Shown: positions 41,583 through 50,099 of the stretch, piece by piece
Position numbering within the stretch: the stretch's first letter is position 1
How the letters are laid out: every line of letters starts with the position of its first letter
NCBI GenBank assembly: GCA_965249175.1
Contig: OZ252227.1
Location: 3,658,001 to 3,722,000, forward strand
DNA length: 64,000 nucleotides
Direction of reading: 5' to 3'
Origin: CAZYFH01 sp965249175
GTDB taxonomy: Bacteria; Acidobacteriota; Vicinamibacteria; Vicinamibacterales; UBA8438
Translations under genes and position numbers: made by a program
The notes under the pieces: model-generated
Seen by the model: only the letters and a program-made list of their open reading frames with translations
The model's database searches: none
What the model was told of the DNA's origin: nothing

Positions 41583-42626
41583 CTATCCGGTTACTAGTGT
41601 AGGCCAAAACGGGCGGAGCGCGGGTCGCACGGCGGCGAGCGCGACGTCCGCCGCCGCCGTCGGTCCCGCGACCGCCGGCACGTCCGTGGGCGACGACTCG
41701 GACACCACTCGCAGTGTGGCGTCCAGACACGCCTCGAGCGCCGGTAGGTCGTACCCGCCCTCCGTCACCACGGCCAGGCGCCCCCGGCAGGAGCGATCGA
41801 CGACAGCGCGTAGCCGCCGGGTCATCGTCGCAAAGCCCGCCGTCGAGACACGCATCCCACCGAGCGGATCATCGGCGTGTGCGTCGTAGCCGGCGGAGAG
41901 CAGAAGCACCTCGGGATCGAACGCGGTCAGCACGGGCACCGCGACCTCGCGAAACACCAGGTCGAGGTCTGCGTCACCGGCGCCCTCCCCGAGCGGTACA
42001 TTGATCGTGAAGCCGGCCGCGTCGCCGCGCCCCACCTCAGCAGCGGCGCCAGTCCCCGGATAGAACGGGGATTGATGTGTCGAGAGATACAGCACCCGAG
42101 CATCGTCGTAGAAGATCCACTGCGTCCCATTGCCGTGATGCACGTCGTAGTCGACGATCGCCACCCGCGTCACGCCGCGCGCCAGCGCATGCGCCGCGGC
42201 GACCGCGGCGTTGTTGTAGAGACAGAAGCCCATCGCCCGTTCCCGCTCCGCGTGGTGCCCCGGCGGACGGACGAGGGCCGCCGCCGGCGCATCATGGTCC
42301 AGCGCGTGATCGATCGCCGCCATGGCCGCGCCGGCCGCCAGCCGGGCAACCGCCTCGGAATCGGGCGATGTGTAGGTATCCGGGTCGAGTCGCACCCGCT
42401 TCCCCGCCGTCGCACCGATCGCGTCGACGTGGCGCGCGTCGTGCACGCGGAGCAGCGCCTCGATCGGCGCGGGCGTGGGCGTCGCGACGCGACCGCCGGC
42501 GGCGCGCCAGCGCGAGGCCACCCGCGACAGGACCTCGGCCCGGGCCGGCTGGTCGGGGTGCCCAGGGGGGGGCACGTGGTCGACGAAGCGGTCTGAGGAG
42601 ATCACCAAGACGTCGTTCGCGTCCAC
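41583..42626 (-). CDS. Histone deacetylase-like amidohydrolase (class II type)
   Basis: GTG at 42626 gives 347 residues. HDAC-superfamily signature motifs: RPPGHHAERERAMGFCLYNN, VDYDVHHGNGTQWIFY (zinc ligands Asp and His), LSAGYDAHADDPLGG and TEGGYDLPALEACL. In bacteria these zinc enzymes deacetylate acyl-lysine or acetylpolyamines. The gene is 16 bp downstream of the DUF374 gene, at the end of the ETF operon. Substrate unknown; location cytosolic. Confidence 0.9.
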   Translation of the reverse strand: MDANDVLVISSDRFVDHVPPPGHPDQPARAEVLSRVASRWRAAGGRVATPTPAPIEALLRVHDARHVDAIGATAGKRVRLDPDTYTSPDSEAVARLAAGAAMAAIDHALDHDAPAAALVRPPGHHAERERAMGFCLYNNAAVAAAHALARGVTRVAIVDYDVHHGNGTQWIFYDDARVLYLSTHQSPFYPGTGAAAEVGRGDAAGFTINVPLGEGAGDADLDLVFREVAVPVLTAFDPEVLLLSAGYDAHADDPLGGMRVSTAGFATMTRRLRAVVDRSCRGRLAVVTEGGYDLPALEACLDATLRVVSESSPTDVPAVAGPTAAADVALAAVRPALRPFWPTLVTG

Positions 42627-42642
42627 GATGCACCTCGCGTGG

Positions 42643-43329
42643 TCAGCGCGGCTCGAGCATCGCCGTCGAGCGCTGCCGCGCCCGGAGGAGCGCCTGCTCG
42701 AGCGCGACGCGTTTCGCTTCCAGCACGTCCTCGCCGGCGCCAGGCGGCACGTGAATCGGCTCCTCAACGGCGATTGCAGCGCGAGCGTATGGCTTCGGCA
42801 CCTGGGTGCGGTCCCAGCTTCGCGCCTCCCAGTACCGGTCGGCCTCGATGTGAAACGGGAGCATCGGGTTCCCGGTCAGTCCCGCGAGCCACACGGCTCC
42901 CGGCTGAACCGACCCCGCCGGCCCGCGCGGACCATCGACGGTGAAGGCCGCGGGTCGTCCGGAGCGCATGTCACGCCGGAGCTGCGCCAGCGCGCGTCGG
43001 CCGCCGCGCGACGTCGAGCCCCGCGCGGTCCCATATCCGAACCGCTCGATGATCTGAGCGATCCACTCGCCGTCGAAGTTCGCGCTCGTCATCACGACGA
43101 TGCCTCGCCGACGCCAGAAATATGCAGCCGGCAGAATGCGGCCATGCCAAAACGCAAAAATGGGCTGGTGACCGTCGCGGCAGACCGCCTCGTAGTGGGC
43201 ATAGCCGTCGATCGACCATCGCAGCGTCCGCCCGATCGCCGCGATGACCGGATAGGCGAGGGCCGCGATCGCCGACGCGCGCACGCGCTGGCCGCGCGTC
43301 AGGGACGTCGGTGCAGCCTTCGACGTCAC
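42643..43329 (-). CDS. DUF374/LPLAT-like acyltransferase
   Basis: GTG at 43329 within the ETF-QO stop (GTGA) gives 228 residues. N-terminal membrane helix (ASAIAALAYPVIAAIGRTL). The LPLAT-like motif FAFWHGRILPAAYF replaces HX4D-type with FWH; then MTSANFDGEWIAQIIERFGY, GSTSRGGRRALAQ and AFTVDGPRGPAGSVQPGAVW. DUF374 proteins are thought to act on lipid A or Kdo precursors; the substrate is not established. Last but one gene of the ETF operon. Confidence 0.85.
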   Translation of the reverse strand: MTSKAAPTSLTRGQRVRASAIAALAYPVIAAIGRTLRWSIDGYAHYEAVCRDGHQPIFAFWHGRILPAAYFWRRRGIVVMTSANFDGEWIAQIIERFGYGTARGSTSRGGRRALAQLRRDMRSGRPAAFTVDGPRGPAGSVQPGAVWLAGLTGNPMLPFHIEADRYWEARSWDRTQVPKPYARAAIAVEEPIHVPPGAGEDVLEAKRVALEQALLRARQRSTAMLEPR

Positions 43330-44984
43330 ATGCCTTCGTAGTGCGGCCCGCCGCCGCCCTCGGGTGGCACCCAATCGATGATCTGATAGGGATCCATGAT
43401 GTCGCAGGTCTTGCAGTGCACGCAGTTCGAGGCGTTGATCTGCAGCCGCTTCCCGGGTCCGCCGTCCGCGTCGAGGATCTCGTACACGTTGGCCGGACAG
43501 AAACGGGTACAGGGGTTCTGGTAGTCCTCCAAGCAACGCGTGCGACAGATATCGGTGTCGTGCACGATCAGATGGGACGGCTGATCCTCATCGTGGCGCG
43601 TGCCGGAGTAATGCACGTTGGTTAGCTTGTCGAACGTCAGCTTGCGGTCGACGGGCGCCATCGGCGACGGCGCCGGCGCGCCACCGTCGGCATAGCGCGA
43701 CACGGTCCACATCCGCTCGTGCCCTGCGTGTGCCGGCATCGGATCGCGAAACCACCAGCCGCGGGTGACGAGCGAGAGTCCGGCATACAGCACCCCGGAG
43801 ATGAGCCCGTGCCCAAAGGCCTGGTGCGCGTTTCGGACCGGGTACAGCTCGCGCTTGATCGGCCCCGACGCGACCAGACTCGCGTAACGCCCCAGCCGAT
43901 CCGCCGACGGGTCTCCGGCGCGGATCGCCTCGAAGGCTGTCTCGGCGGCGCACATCCCGCTCCGCATCGCGAGGTGGATGCCCTTGAGCCGCATCGAGTT
44001 GAGAAACCCGGCCGCGTCACCGACCACCAGTGCCCCATCCACGTGGCACCGCGGAATGGCATGCCACCCGCCCTCCGGCAACGCCTTCGCGCCGTACCGC
44101 ACCATCTGCCCGTCGGCCAGCAGCGCGGCGACGAGCGGATGCCGTTTGAACCGCTGGAACGCGTCGTGGGGGTCGAAGAGCGGGTTGCGATAGTCGAGAC
44201 CGGCGACGAATCCGACATCCACCCGACCCTCTGGCAGCGCGTAGATGAACCCGCCACCGAACTCCTCCAATCGCAGCGGGTAGCCCATTGTGTGCAGCAC
44301 GGTCCCCGCCGCCAGCCGGTCCGGCGGCACCTCCCACAGTTCCTTGATACCGATCGCGTAGACCTGTGGGAGACGTCCGTCGTCGAGGGAGAATCGCCGC
44401 ACCAGCGTCTTCGTCAGGTTGCCCCGCACGCCGTCAGCGAGAATCGTCACCGGCGCGCGTATGTCGACGCCCGGTTCGAATGTCGACTTGCGCTCGCCGT
44501 CCCGGCCGATCCCGCGGTCACCGGTCCGCACCCCGACCACGCGGTCGCCCTCGTACAGCAGCTCGGCACCGGCGAATCCGGGAAACACGTCGACGCCGAC
44601 GGACTCGACCTGCTCGGTCAGCCACTTGGCGAGACGGTTGATCGACACCACATAACAGCCGTGGTTGCGGAGCGGCGGCGGCGTGATGGGAGAACGAATC
44701 CGGCCACGCTCGGTGAGGAAGTAGACGCGGTCGCCGGTCACCGGCACATCGAGCGGTGCGCCTCGCGCGCGCCAGTCCGGGATCAACTCGACGAGCGCGG
44801 AGGGGTCGAGGACGGCGCCCGACAGCAGGTGGGCGCCGGCCTCCCGCGCCTTTTCGAGGACGGCTACCGTCAGCGCCTCACCGCCGCGCTCCTTTTGGAG
44901 CGTTGCCAGGCGGTAGGCGGCCGCCAGACCGGCGGGGCCGCCACCTACGATGACGACGTCGACATCGAGTGTCTCGCGATCCAG
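43326..44984 (-). CDS. Electron transfer flavoprotein-ubiquinone oxidoreductase
   Basis: Membrane-bound enzyme passing electrons from ETF to the quinone pool. The homologous frame runs up to about 45005, where no ATG, GTG or TTG is found. A CTG at 44984 with GGGAG six bases upstream gives 552 residues and includes the FAD fold VVIVGGGPAGLAAAYRLATL. Starting at the first TTG (44786) would lose this. Also seen: VTILADGVRGNLTK, GGWHAIPRCHVDGALVVGDA, and the C-terminal 4Fe-4S ligands in CRTRCLEDYQNPCTRFCPAN and NCVHCKTCDI. It is directly after etfA and shares its operon. The quinone is presumably menaquinone, made by genes at 55-62 kb. Confidence 0.93.
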   Translation of the reverse strand: MDRETLDVDVVIVGGGPAGLAAAYRLATLQKERGGEALTVAVLEKAREAGAHLLSGAVLDPSALVELIPDWRARGAPLDVPVTGDRVYFLTERGRIRSPITPPPLRNHGCYVVSINRLAKWLTEQVESVGVDVFPGFAGAELLYEGDRVVGVRTGDRGIGRDGERKSTFEPGVDIRAPVTILADGVRGNLTKTLVRRFSLDDGRLPQVYAIGIKELWEVPPDRLAAGTVLHTMGYPLRLEEFGGGFIYALPEGRVDVGFVAGLDYRNPLFDPHDAFQRFKRHPLVAALLADGQMVRYGAKALPEGGWHAIPRCHVDGALVVGDAAGFLNSMRLKGIHLAMRSGMCAAETAFEAIRAGDPSADRLGRYASLVASGPIKRELYPVRNAHQAFGHGLISGVLYAGLSLVTRGWWFRDPMPAHAGHERMWTVSRYADGGAPAPSPMAPVDRKLTFDKLTNVHYSGTRHDEDQPSHLIVHDTDICRTRCLEDYQNPCTRFCPANVYEILDADGGPGKRLQINASNCVHCKTCDIMDPYQIIDWVPPEGGGGPHYEGM

Positions 44985-44985
44985 C

Positions 44986-45945
44986 TCACTCTCCCAGCGC
45001 CGTCACGAGGGCCGGCACGACCTCGAACAAATCGCCCACGATCCCGTAGTCGGCGACTTCGAAGATCGGCGCGTCGGCATCCTTGTTGATAGCGACGATC
45101 GTCCGTGATCCCTTCATCCCCACCAGATGCTGGATCGCACCCGAAATGCCGAGCGCCAGATAGAGCTTTGGAGCAACGGTCTGTCCCGAGCTGCCGACCT
45201 GCCGGTCCATCGGGAGCCAGCCGGAATCGCAAATCGGACGGGAGGCGGCCAGCTCCGCGCCCAGCGCTACGGCGAGCTCCTGGGCGAGCGGAAGGTGTTC
45301 CTGCCCCTTGATGCCGCGCCCCACGGCCACGATACGTTCCGCTTGCGTGAGGTCGACCGCTTGCTTGGCCTCCTTGAACGGCTCCTCCGGACGCTGGCGT
45401 ATGGCGGCGGCGTCGATCGTCACGGCGATCGCGCGGGTCGCAGCCGGACTCGTGCCACGCGCGGCGGCATCCGCCCGGTACGACCCGATCTGAAAACTGG
45501 CGAAGTGAGGCGGTGGTCCCTCGGGCGCGACGTCCGCGACGAACTTGCCTTGGAACATCGGACGCACGAACGCCACTCCCCCATCGCGGGTCTTCGAGCC
45601 GATGCAATCCGTCATCAGGGTGCGTCCGAGGCGTGCGGCGAGCGCTGGCGCGTAGTCGCGCGTCTGATACGTGTGAGGAAACAGCACGAGGCTGGGTTGC
45701 ACCTGCTCGACGACTTGCGCGAGCGCGCCGACGAAGCCGTCGGGGGTGTATGGCTCGAGCGCCGCGTCCTCGACGGCGAGCACCTCAGCGACGTCGGCCG
45801 CGGCGAGCGCCTCGACACTGGACCCGACGTTCGCACCGGCCACGGCGACCGACAGCGGCCCGTCGAGGGCCTGGCCGGCGGCAATGGTCTCCCAGGTCAC
45901 CGGGTTCAGCGTGCCCTCGCGCTGTTCAGCGATCACGAGGATCAT
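44986..45945 (-). CDS. etfA: Electron transfer flavoprotein alpha subunit
   Basis: FAD-carrying half of ETF, an electron carrier for acyl-CoA dehydrogenases. ATG at 45945 with AGGAG five bases upstream; 319 residues. N-terminal domain MILVIAEQREGTLNPVTWET; C-terminal FAD domain with IVAVGRGIKGQEHLPLAQEL, PICDSGWLPMDRQVGSSGQT, GISGAIQHLVGMKGS and VAINKDADAPIFEVADYGI. Forms a complex with EtfB encoded just upstream. Confidence 0.96.
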   Translation of the reverse strand: MILVIAEQREGTLNPVTWETIAAGQALDGPLSVAVAGANVGSSVEALAAADVAEVLAVEDAALEPYTPDGFVGALAQVVEQVQPSLVLFPHTYQTRDYAPALAARLGRTLMTDCIGSKTRDGGVAFVRPMFQGKFVADVAPEGPPPHFASFQIGSYRADAAARGTSPAATRAIAVTIDAAAIRQRPEEPFKEAKQAVDLTQAERIVAVGRGIKGQEHLPLAQELAVALGAELAASRPICDSGWLPMDRQVGSSGQTVAPKLYLALGISGAIQHLVGMKGSRTIVAINKDADAPIFEVADYGIVGDLFEVVPALVTALGE

Positions 45946-46025
45946 GACGCTCCTTTGGCGGCGCGACCGGCGGGCGTCGCCGACCATCGTGTCATCCTCG
46001 AGCGGACCTGTGCCTGGGCGCTCAT
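45942..46025 (-). CDS. Possible 27-residue coupled micro-ORF between etfB and etfA
   Basis: The ATG at 46025 overlaps the etfB stop (ATGA) and its TGA overlaps the etfA start (ATGA). It fills the 76-bp gap and would translate to MSAQAQVRSRMTRWSATPAG plus seven residues. There are no homology cues. It could link translation of the two ETF genes; chance is also possible in GC-rich DNA. Confidence 0.3.
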   Translation of the reverse strand: MSAQAQVRSRMTRWSATPAGRAAKGAS

Positions 46026-46792
46026 AGTGCGCGCGCCTCCTCGCGCAGCAGACGGACGAGCTCGGCCGCCGCGTCGGCCGGCGCCCCGTCGATAAGATGC
46101 GTCTGCTTGCCTTTGCCTGGGGTGTACATCTCGAGGATCCGGTGCCCGACCGCCGGCGTGGCGTCGGGGGTCACCGTGCGAAGATCTTTCTTCTTGGCCG
46201 CCATGATGCCCTTCAGCGTGGCGTAGCGCAGCTGGTTGATCCCGCTCTGAATCGTCAGAAGCGCCGGTGTCGGCATCGAGACCCACTGGAACCATCCGCC
46301 CTCGAGCTCTCGCTTTACTCGAATCTGACCCGCACCCTCGCCGACCGCCTCCACATCCATGATGATGGTCGCGTGCGGCAACCCCAGCAGCTCGGCGAGC
46401 ACAACCCCGGTCTGCCCGAATCCCTGGTCATTGGACTGGAGACCCGTGAGCACGAGATCGAAGGACTCGGACCGGATGGCGGCGGCGAGCGCACCCGCGA
46501 CCACTCCGGCGTCGGCCGCTGCCAGCTCGGCGCTGTCGACGTGAATGGCCCGGTCGGCGCCGCGCGCCAACGCTTCCCGTATCACCTGCCCCACGCGCGC
46601 GGGGCCCGCCGAGCAAACCACCACCTCCCCGCCATGGCGCTCCTGGAGGCGGAGCGCTTCCTCGAGCGCGTAGGCGTCCGGCTCGTTCATCTCGAAGCTC
46701 GCGTCGTGGTCGCGAACCCACGTCGCCCCGTCATCCGCGCGGAGCGGCCAGTCCCGTGTAACGACTTGCTTGATGCAGACGGCGATATTCAT
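46022..46792 (-). CDS. etfB: Electron transfer flavoprotein beta subunit
   Basis: AMP-binding partner of EtfA. 256 residues. Start MNIAVCIKQVVTRDWPLRAD; MNEPDAYALEEALRLQERHG; VLTGLQSNDQGFGQTGVVLA, and the recognition loop region VSMPTPALLTIQSGINQLRY. Lies between fabF (57 bp upstream) and etfA. The group looks like fatty-acid degradation electron transfer attached to a synthesis operon. Confidence 0.96.
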   Translation of the reverse strand: MNIAVCIKQVVTRDWPLRADDGATWVRDHDASFEMNEPDAYALEEALRLQERHGGEVVVCSAGPARVGQVIREALARGADRAIHVDSAELAAADAGVVAGALAAAIRSESFDLVLTGLQSNDQGFGQTGVVLAELLGLPHATIIMDVEAVGEGAGQIRVKRELEGGWFQWVSMPTPALLTIQSGINQLRYATLKGIMAAKKKDLRTVTPDATPAVGHRILEMYTPGKGKQTHLIDGAPADAAAELVRLLREEARAL

Positions 46793-46849
46793 CGTCGGTG
46801 GTGGTTCTTGGCCTTCACGGCCGGGCGCCTGGCACCCGCCAGGACACTG

Positions 46850-48091
46850 TCAGTTCTCGTACCGTTTGAGGAGCAAACTCGCGTTCGTGCCGCCGAACCC
46901 AAACGAATTCGACAGCGCGTAGTCGATCGATAGCGGCCGTTTCTGATTCGGCACATAGTCGAGGTCGCAATCGGGGTCCGAAGTTTCGAGATTGATGGTC
47001 GGCGGCACGACCTGGTCTCGAATGGCCAACGCCGTGATCCCCGCCTCCAACCCACCAGCGGCACCGAGCAGGTGACCGGTCATGGATTTCGTGGAGGAGA
47101 TAGCCACCGTCGACGCATGCGGACCGAAACAGTTCTTGATCGCCAGGGTTTCGAGCCGGTCGTTGTAGAGCGTCGAGGTCCCGTGCGCGTTGATGTAGTC
47201 GACCGCGGACGGTTCGACCCCGGCCTGCGCGATCGCCGCGCGCATGACCCGCACCGCACCATCGCCATCCTCCGCCGGTGCCGTCACGTGAAACGCATCG
47301 GCCGACATCCCGTAGCCGACGAGCTCAGCGTAAATCGATGCGTCGCGCTGGCGAGCGCGCTCGAGCTCCTCGAGAATGACGACGCCGGATCCGTCACCGA
47401 TGATGAACCCGTCGCGGTCGAGGTCGAACGGTCGGCTGGCGCGCTCGGGCTCGTCGTTGCGGGTGGACAGCGCGCGCATGGCCGCGAACCCACCGACCCC
47501 CATCGGGGTAATGGCCGCCTCCGACCCACCGGCGATCATGGCCTCGGCAGCCCCCCGCTTGATCAGCTCGAACGCGTCCCCGATGGCATGGGCGGAGGCG
47601 GAACACGCGGTGCACGTCGCCGAGTTTGGCCCGCGCGCCCCGAATCGAATGGAGACCTGACCGGCGGCCAGGTTGATGATGGCCGACGGAATGAAGAACG
47701 GTGAAATCTTCCGCGGGCCGCCCTTGAGGAGCGCCCGATGCTCGCGCTCGATCGTGCTGAATCCGCCGATGCCTGACGCGATGACCACGCCGACCTCAGG
47801 CCCCAGTGCCCGATCCGGCTCGAGCCCGGCGTCGCGCACCGCAAACTCGGACGCCGCGATCGCGTACTGGATGAAGACGTCCATTTTCTTGACGTCCTTC
47901 TTGCCGACGAATTGCAGCGGATCAAACGCCTTAACCTCGCCGGCGATCCGAGACGCGAACGCCGACGCATCGAACCGACTGATCTCGCTGATCCCGCTCC
48001 GACCAGCGCACAGCGCTTCCCACGTCGGCTGTGTGCCGATCCCCAACGACGACACCAAGCCCACACCGGTCACTACGACCCGCCTCTGCAC
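46850..48091 (-). CDS. fabF: Beta-ketoacyl-ACP synthase II
   Basis: Elongating condensing enzyme (KAS II). 413 residues. Start MQRRVVVTGVGLVSSLGIGT. Catalytic triad: Cys in SATCTACSASAHAIGDAFEL, His in INAHGTSTLYNDRLE and His in TGHLLGAAGGLEAGI. C-terminus NSFGFGGTNASLLLKRY. 28 bp downstream of acpP. Confidence 0.98.
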   Translation of the reverse strand: MQRRVVVTGVGLVSSLGIGTQPTWEALCAGRSGISEISRFDASAFASRIAGEVKAFDPLQFVGKKDVKKMDVFIQYAIAASEFAVRDAGLEPDRALGPEVGVVIASGIGGFSTIEREHRALLKGGPRKISPFFIPSAIINLAAGQVSIRFGARGPNSATCTACSASAHAIGDAFELIKRGAAEAMIAGGSEAAITPMGVGGFAAMRALSTRNDEPERASRPFDLDRDGFIIGDGSGVVILEELERARQRDASIYAELVGYGMSADAFHVTAPAEDGDGAVRVMRAAIAQAGVEPSAVDYINAHGTSTLYNDRLETLAIKNCFGPHASTVAISSTKSMTGHLLGAAGGLEAGITALAIRDQVVPPTINLETSDPDCDLDYVPNQKRPLSIDYALSNSFGFGGTNASLLLKRYEN

Positions 48092-48118
48092 CAGCTGCCT
48101 CCTCGCCGCTCCGAACGC

Positions 48119-48361
48119 CTACTTCTTCTTCTTGGCGTGCGACTGAATATAGTCAACAGCCTCCTTGACGCGAGTTATTTTCTCAGCGTCCTCGTCCGGG
48201 ATCTCGAGACCGAACTCCTCCTCGAAAGCCATGACCAGCTCGACCGTGTCGAGCGAGTCCGCACCGAGATCGTCCACGAACGATGCGTCCGGTGTGACCT
48301 CTTCCTCATCGACGCCCAACTGCTCGACGATGATCCCCTTGATCTTGTCAGCAACCGCCAT
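48119..48361 (-). CDS. acpP: Acyl carrier protein
   Basis: 80-residue acidic ACP carrying acyl chains on phosphopantetheine. The attachment serine is in VDDLGADSLDTVELVMAFEE. Start MAVADKIKGIIVEQLGVDEE; the C-terminus is a lysine tail (HAKKKK). Between fabG and fabF, the usual order. Confidence 0.98.
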   Translation of the reverse strand: MAVADKIKGIIVEQLGVDEEEVTPDASFVDDLGADSLDTVELVMAFEEEFGLEIPDEDAEKITRVKEAVDYIQSHAKKKK

Positions 48362-48372
48362 TCAGGAGCCTC

Positions 48373-49119
48373 CTACATATACATCCCGCCATTTACGCCT
48401 AGAACCTGACCAGTAATATACGACGCTTCGTCCGATGCGAGAAAGCAGACGGCCGAGGCGATGTCCCCCGGGGCGCCGAGCCGGCCAAGCGGGATCTGGG
48501 CCGTGACCGCGTCACGCGCGCGCTGATCCAGCGTCGCCGTCATGTCCGTCTTGATCATCCCCGGCGCCACCGCGTTGACGGTGATGCTGCGCGATGCCAC
48601 CTCGCGGGCGAGCGCCTTCGTCAGCCCGATGAGCCCGGCCTTCGACGCCGCGTAGTTCGCCTGGCCCGGATTGCCCGACTGTCCGACGACGGAGCTGATG
48701 TTGATGATGCGGCCTGAGCGTCGCTTCACCATCGGCCGGAGCACGGCCCGGCAACAGGCGAACGCGGCAGTCAGATTGGTGGCGAGCACCGCGTCCCACT
48801 CCTCCGGCTTCATTCGCACCATCAACTGGTCGCGGACGATGCCGGCGTTGTTGACCAGGATGTCGATGCCCCCGAAGCGCTCCGCGGCGAGCTCCACCGC
48901 TCGACCGATGGTGTCGGCATCGGTCACGTCCAGACTGATGCCCACCGCCTGACCACCCGACGACACGATCTCACCCGCCACTGCGTCGGCGTGGCGATCG
49001 CGCGCGCCTGCGACGACCGCCGCGCCGGCGCCCGCAAGCCTCACCGCGATCGCTCTTCCAATCCCGCGCGACGCGCCCGTGACGAGCGCGACCCGCCCGG
49101 TGAGGTCATGCATCGCCAC
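48373..49119 (-). CDS. fabG: 3-oxoacyl-ACP reductase
   Basis: NADPH-dependent SDR reductase; 248 residues. Cofactor motif VTGASRGIGRAIAVRLAGAG, NNAGIV, catalytic Ser/Tyr/Lys in ISSVVGQSGNPGQANYAASK and C-terminal YITGQVLGVNGGMYM. Overlaps fabD by 14 bases upstream; acpP follows 11 bp downstream. Confidence 0.98.
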   Translation of the reverse strand: MAMHDLTGRVALVTGASRGIGRAIAVRLAGAGAAVVAGARDRHADAVAGEIVSSGGQAVGISLDVTDADTIGRAVELAAERFGGIDILVNNAGIVRDQLMVRMKPEEWDAVLATNLTAAFACCRAVLRPMVKRRSGRIINISSVVGQSGNPGQANYAASKAGLIGLTKALAREVASRSITVNAVAPGMIKTDMTATLDQRARDAVTAQIPLGRLGAPGDIASAVCFLASDEASYITGQVLGVNGGMYM

Positions 49120-50074
49120 GACCCGGCGCGCTGGACACCCGTCCCGCCCCTTCGAGCATGGCCTCGACCGCCGCGAGGCTCTTCAGATCCGCGACGTTCG
49201 CGACACGGACCGATTTGTCCGTGGCCCTGATCAACCCACTGAGCACGCGGCCCGGACCCACCTCCACGAACGCCGTGACGCCGTCGGCAATGAGGCGGCG
49301 GACGGACGCCTCCCAGAGGACCGGGGCGCTCACTTGCCGGATGAGCGCCTTCGTGGCCTCGAGTCCGGCGCGTTTCGGCTCGGCATCGACGTTGGCTACG
49401 ACCGGAACCTGTGGATCGGACACGACCAGCGCGCGTAGGTCCGGCGCGAGACGGGTTTCTGCCGGCTTCATCAACGCGCAATGGAATGGCGCGCTGACCG
49501 GTAGCGGCACCACCCGCCGCGCGCCGAGCTCGCGGGCACGCGCGCTCGCGCGGCCAACGGCATCGCGGGCACCGGCGATCGCGACCTGTCCTGGCGCGTT
49601 CAGGTTGGCGGCGCTCACCACGTCGCCGGCGGCGACCTCTACGCAGGCCCGACGGACGGTCTCCGCGTCGAGCCCGAGCACGGCGGCCATCGCGCCCTCG
49701 CCCACGGGCACCGCCTCTTGCATGTACCGACCACGGCGTCGCACCGTGCGCAGCGCATCGGCGAACGACAGCGTCCCCGCCGCGACATGCGCCGAGTACT
49801 CGCCCAGACTATGGCCCGCAAGGAACGACGGCGCGTGTCCCCTCGACGTCAGGAGTCGGTACGCCGACACGCTGGTGGCCAGCACTGCGGGCTGCGTGTT
49901 CTCGGTGAGCGCGAGCCGGTCGTCGGGCCCTTCGAAACAGAGCCTGCTGAGGGGCTCGCCGAGGGCGTCGTCGGCCTGCTGAAACGTCTCCTGGCAGACC
50001 GGAAACTCGGCGGCGAGTGCCCGCCCCATCCCGACGCGCTGCGACCCCTGGCCAGGAAACACGAACGCGATCAT
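49106..50074 (-). CDS. fabD: Malonyl-CoA:ACP transacylase
   Basis: Loads malonyl units on ACP; 322 residues. IAFVFPGQGSQRVGMGRALA at the N-terminus; nucleophile in LAGHSLGEYSAHVAAG; His in SAPFHCALMKPAETRL; QVSAPVLWEASVRRLIADGV and EVGPGRVLSGL. Lies 25 bp after plsX, where fabH would be expected in many operons. Confidence 0.97.
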   Translation of the reverse strand: MIAFVFPGQGSQRVGMGRALAAEFPVCQETFQQADDALGEPLSRLCFEGPDDRLALTENTQPAVLATSVSAYRLLTSRGHAPSFLAGHSLGEYSAHVAAGTLSFADALRTVRRRGRYMQEAVPVGEGAMAAVLGLDAETVRRACVEVAAGDVVSAANLNAPGQVAIAGARDAVGRASARARELGARRVVPLPVSAPFHCALMKPAETRLAPDLRALVVSDPQVPVVANVDAEPKRAGLEATKALIRQVSAPVLWEASVRRLIADGVTAFVEVGPGRVLSGLIRATDKSVRVANVADLKSLAAVEAMLEGAGRVSSAPGRGDA

Positions 50075-50099
50075 GGTTGCGCCTCTCGGTGCGCGTCGA

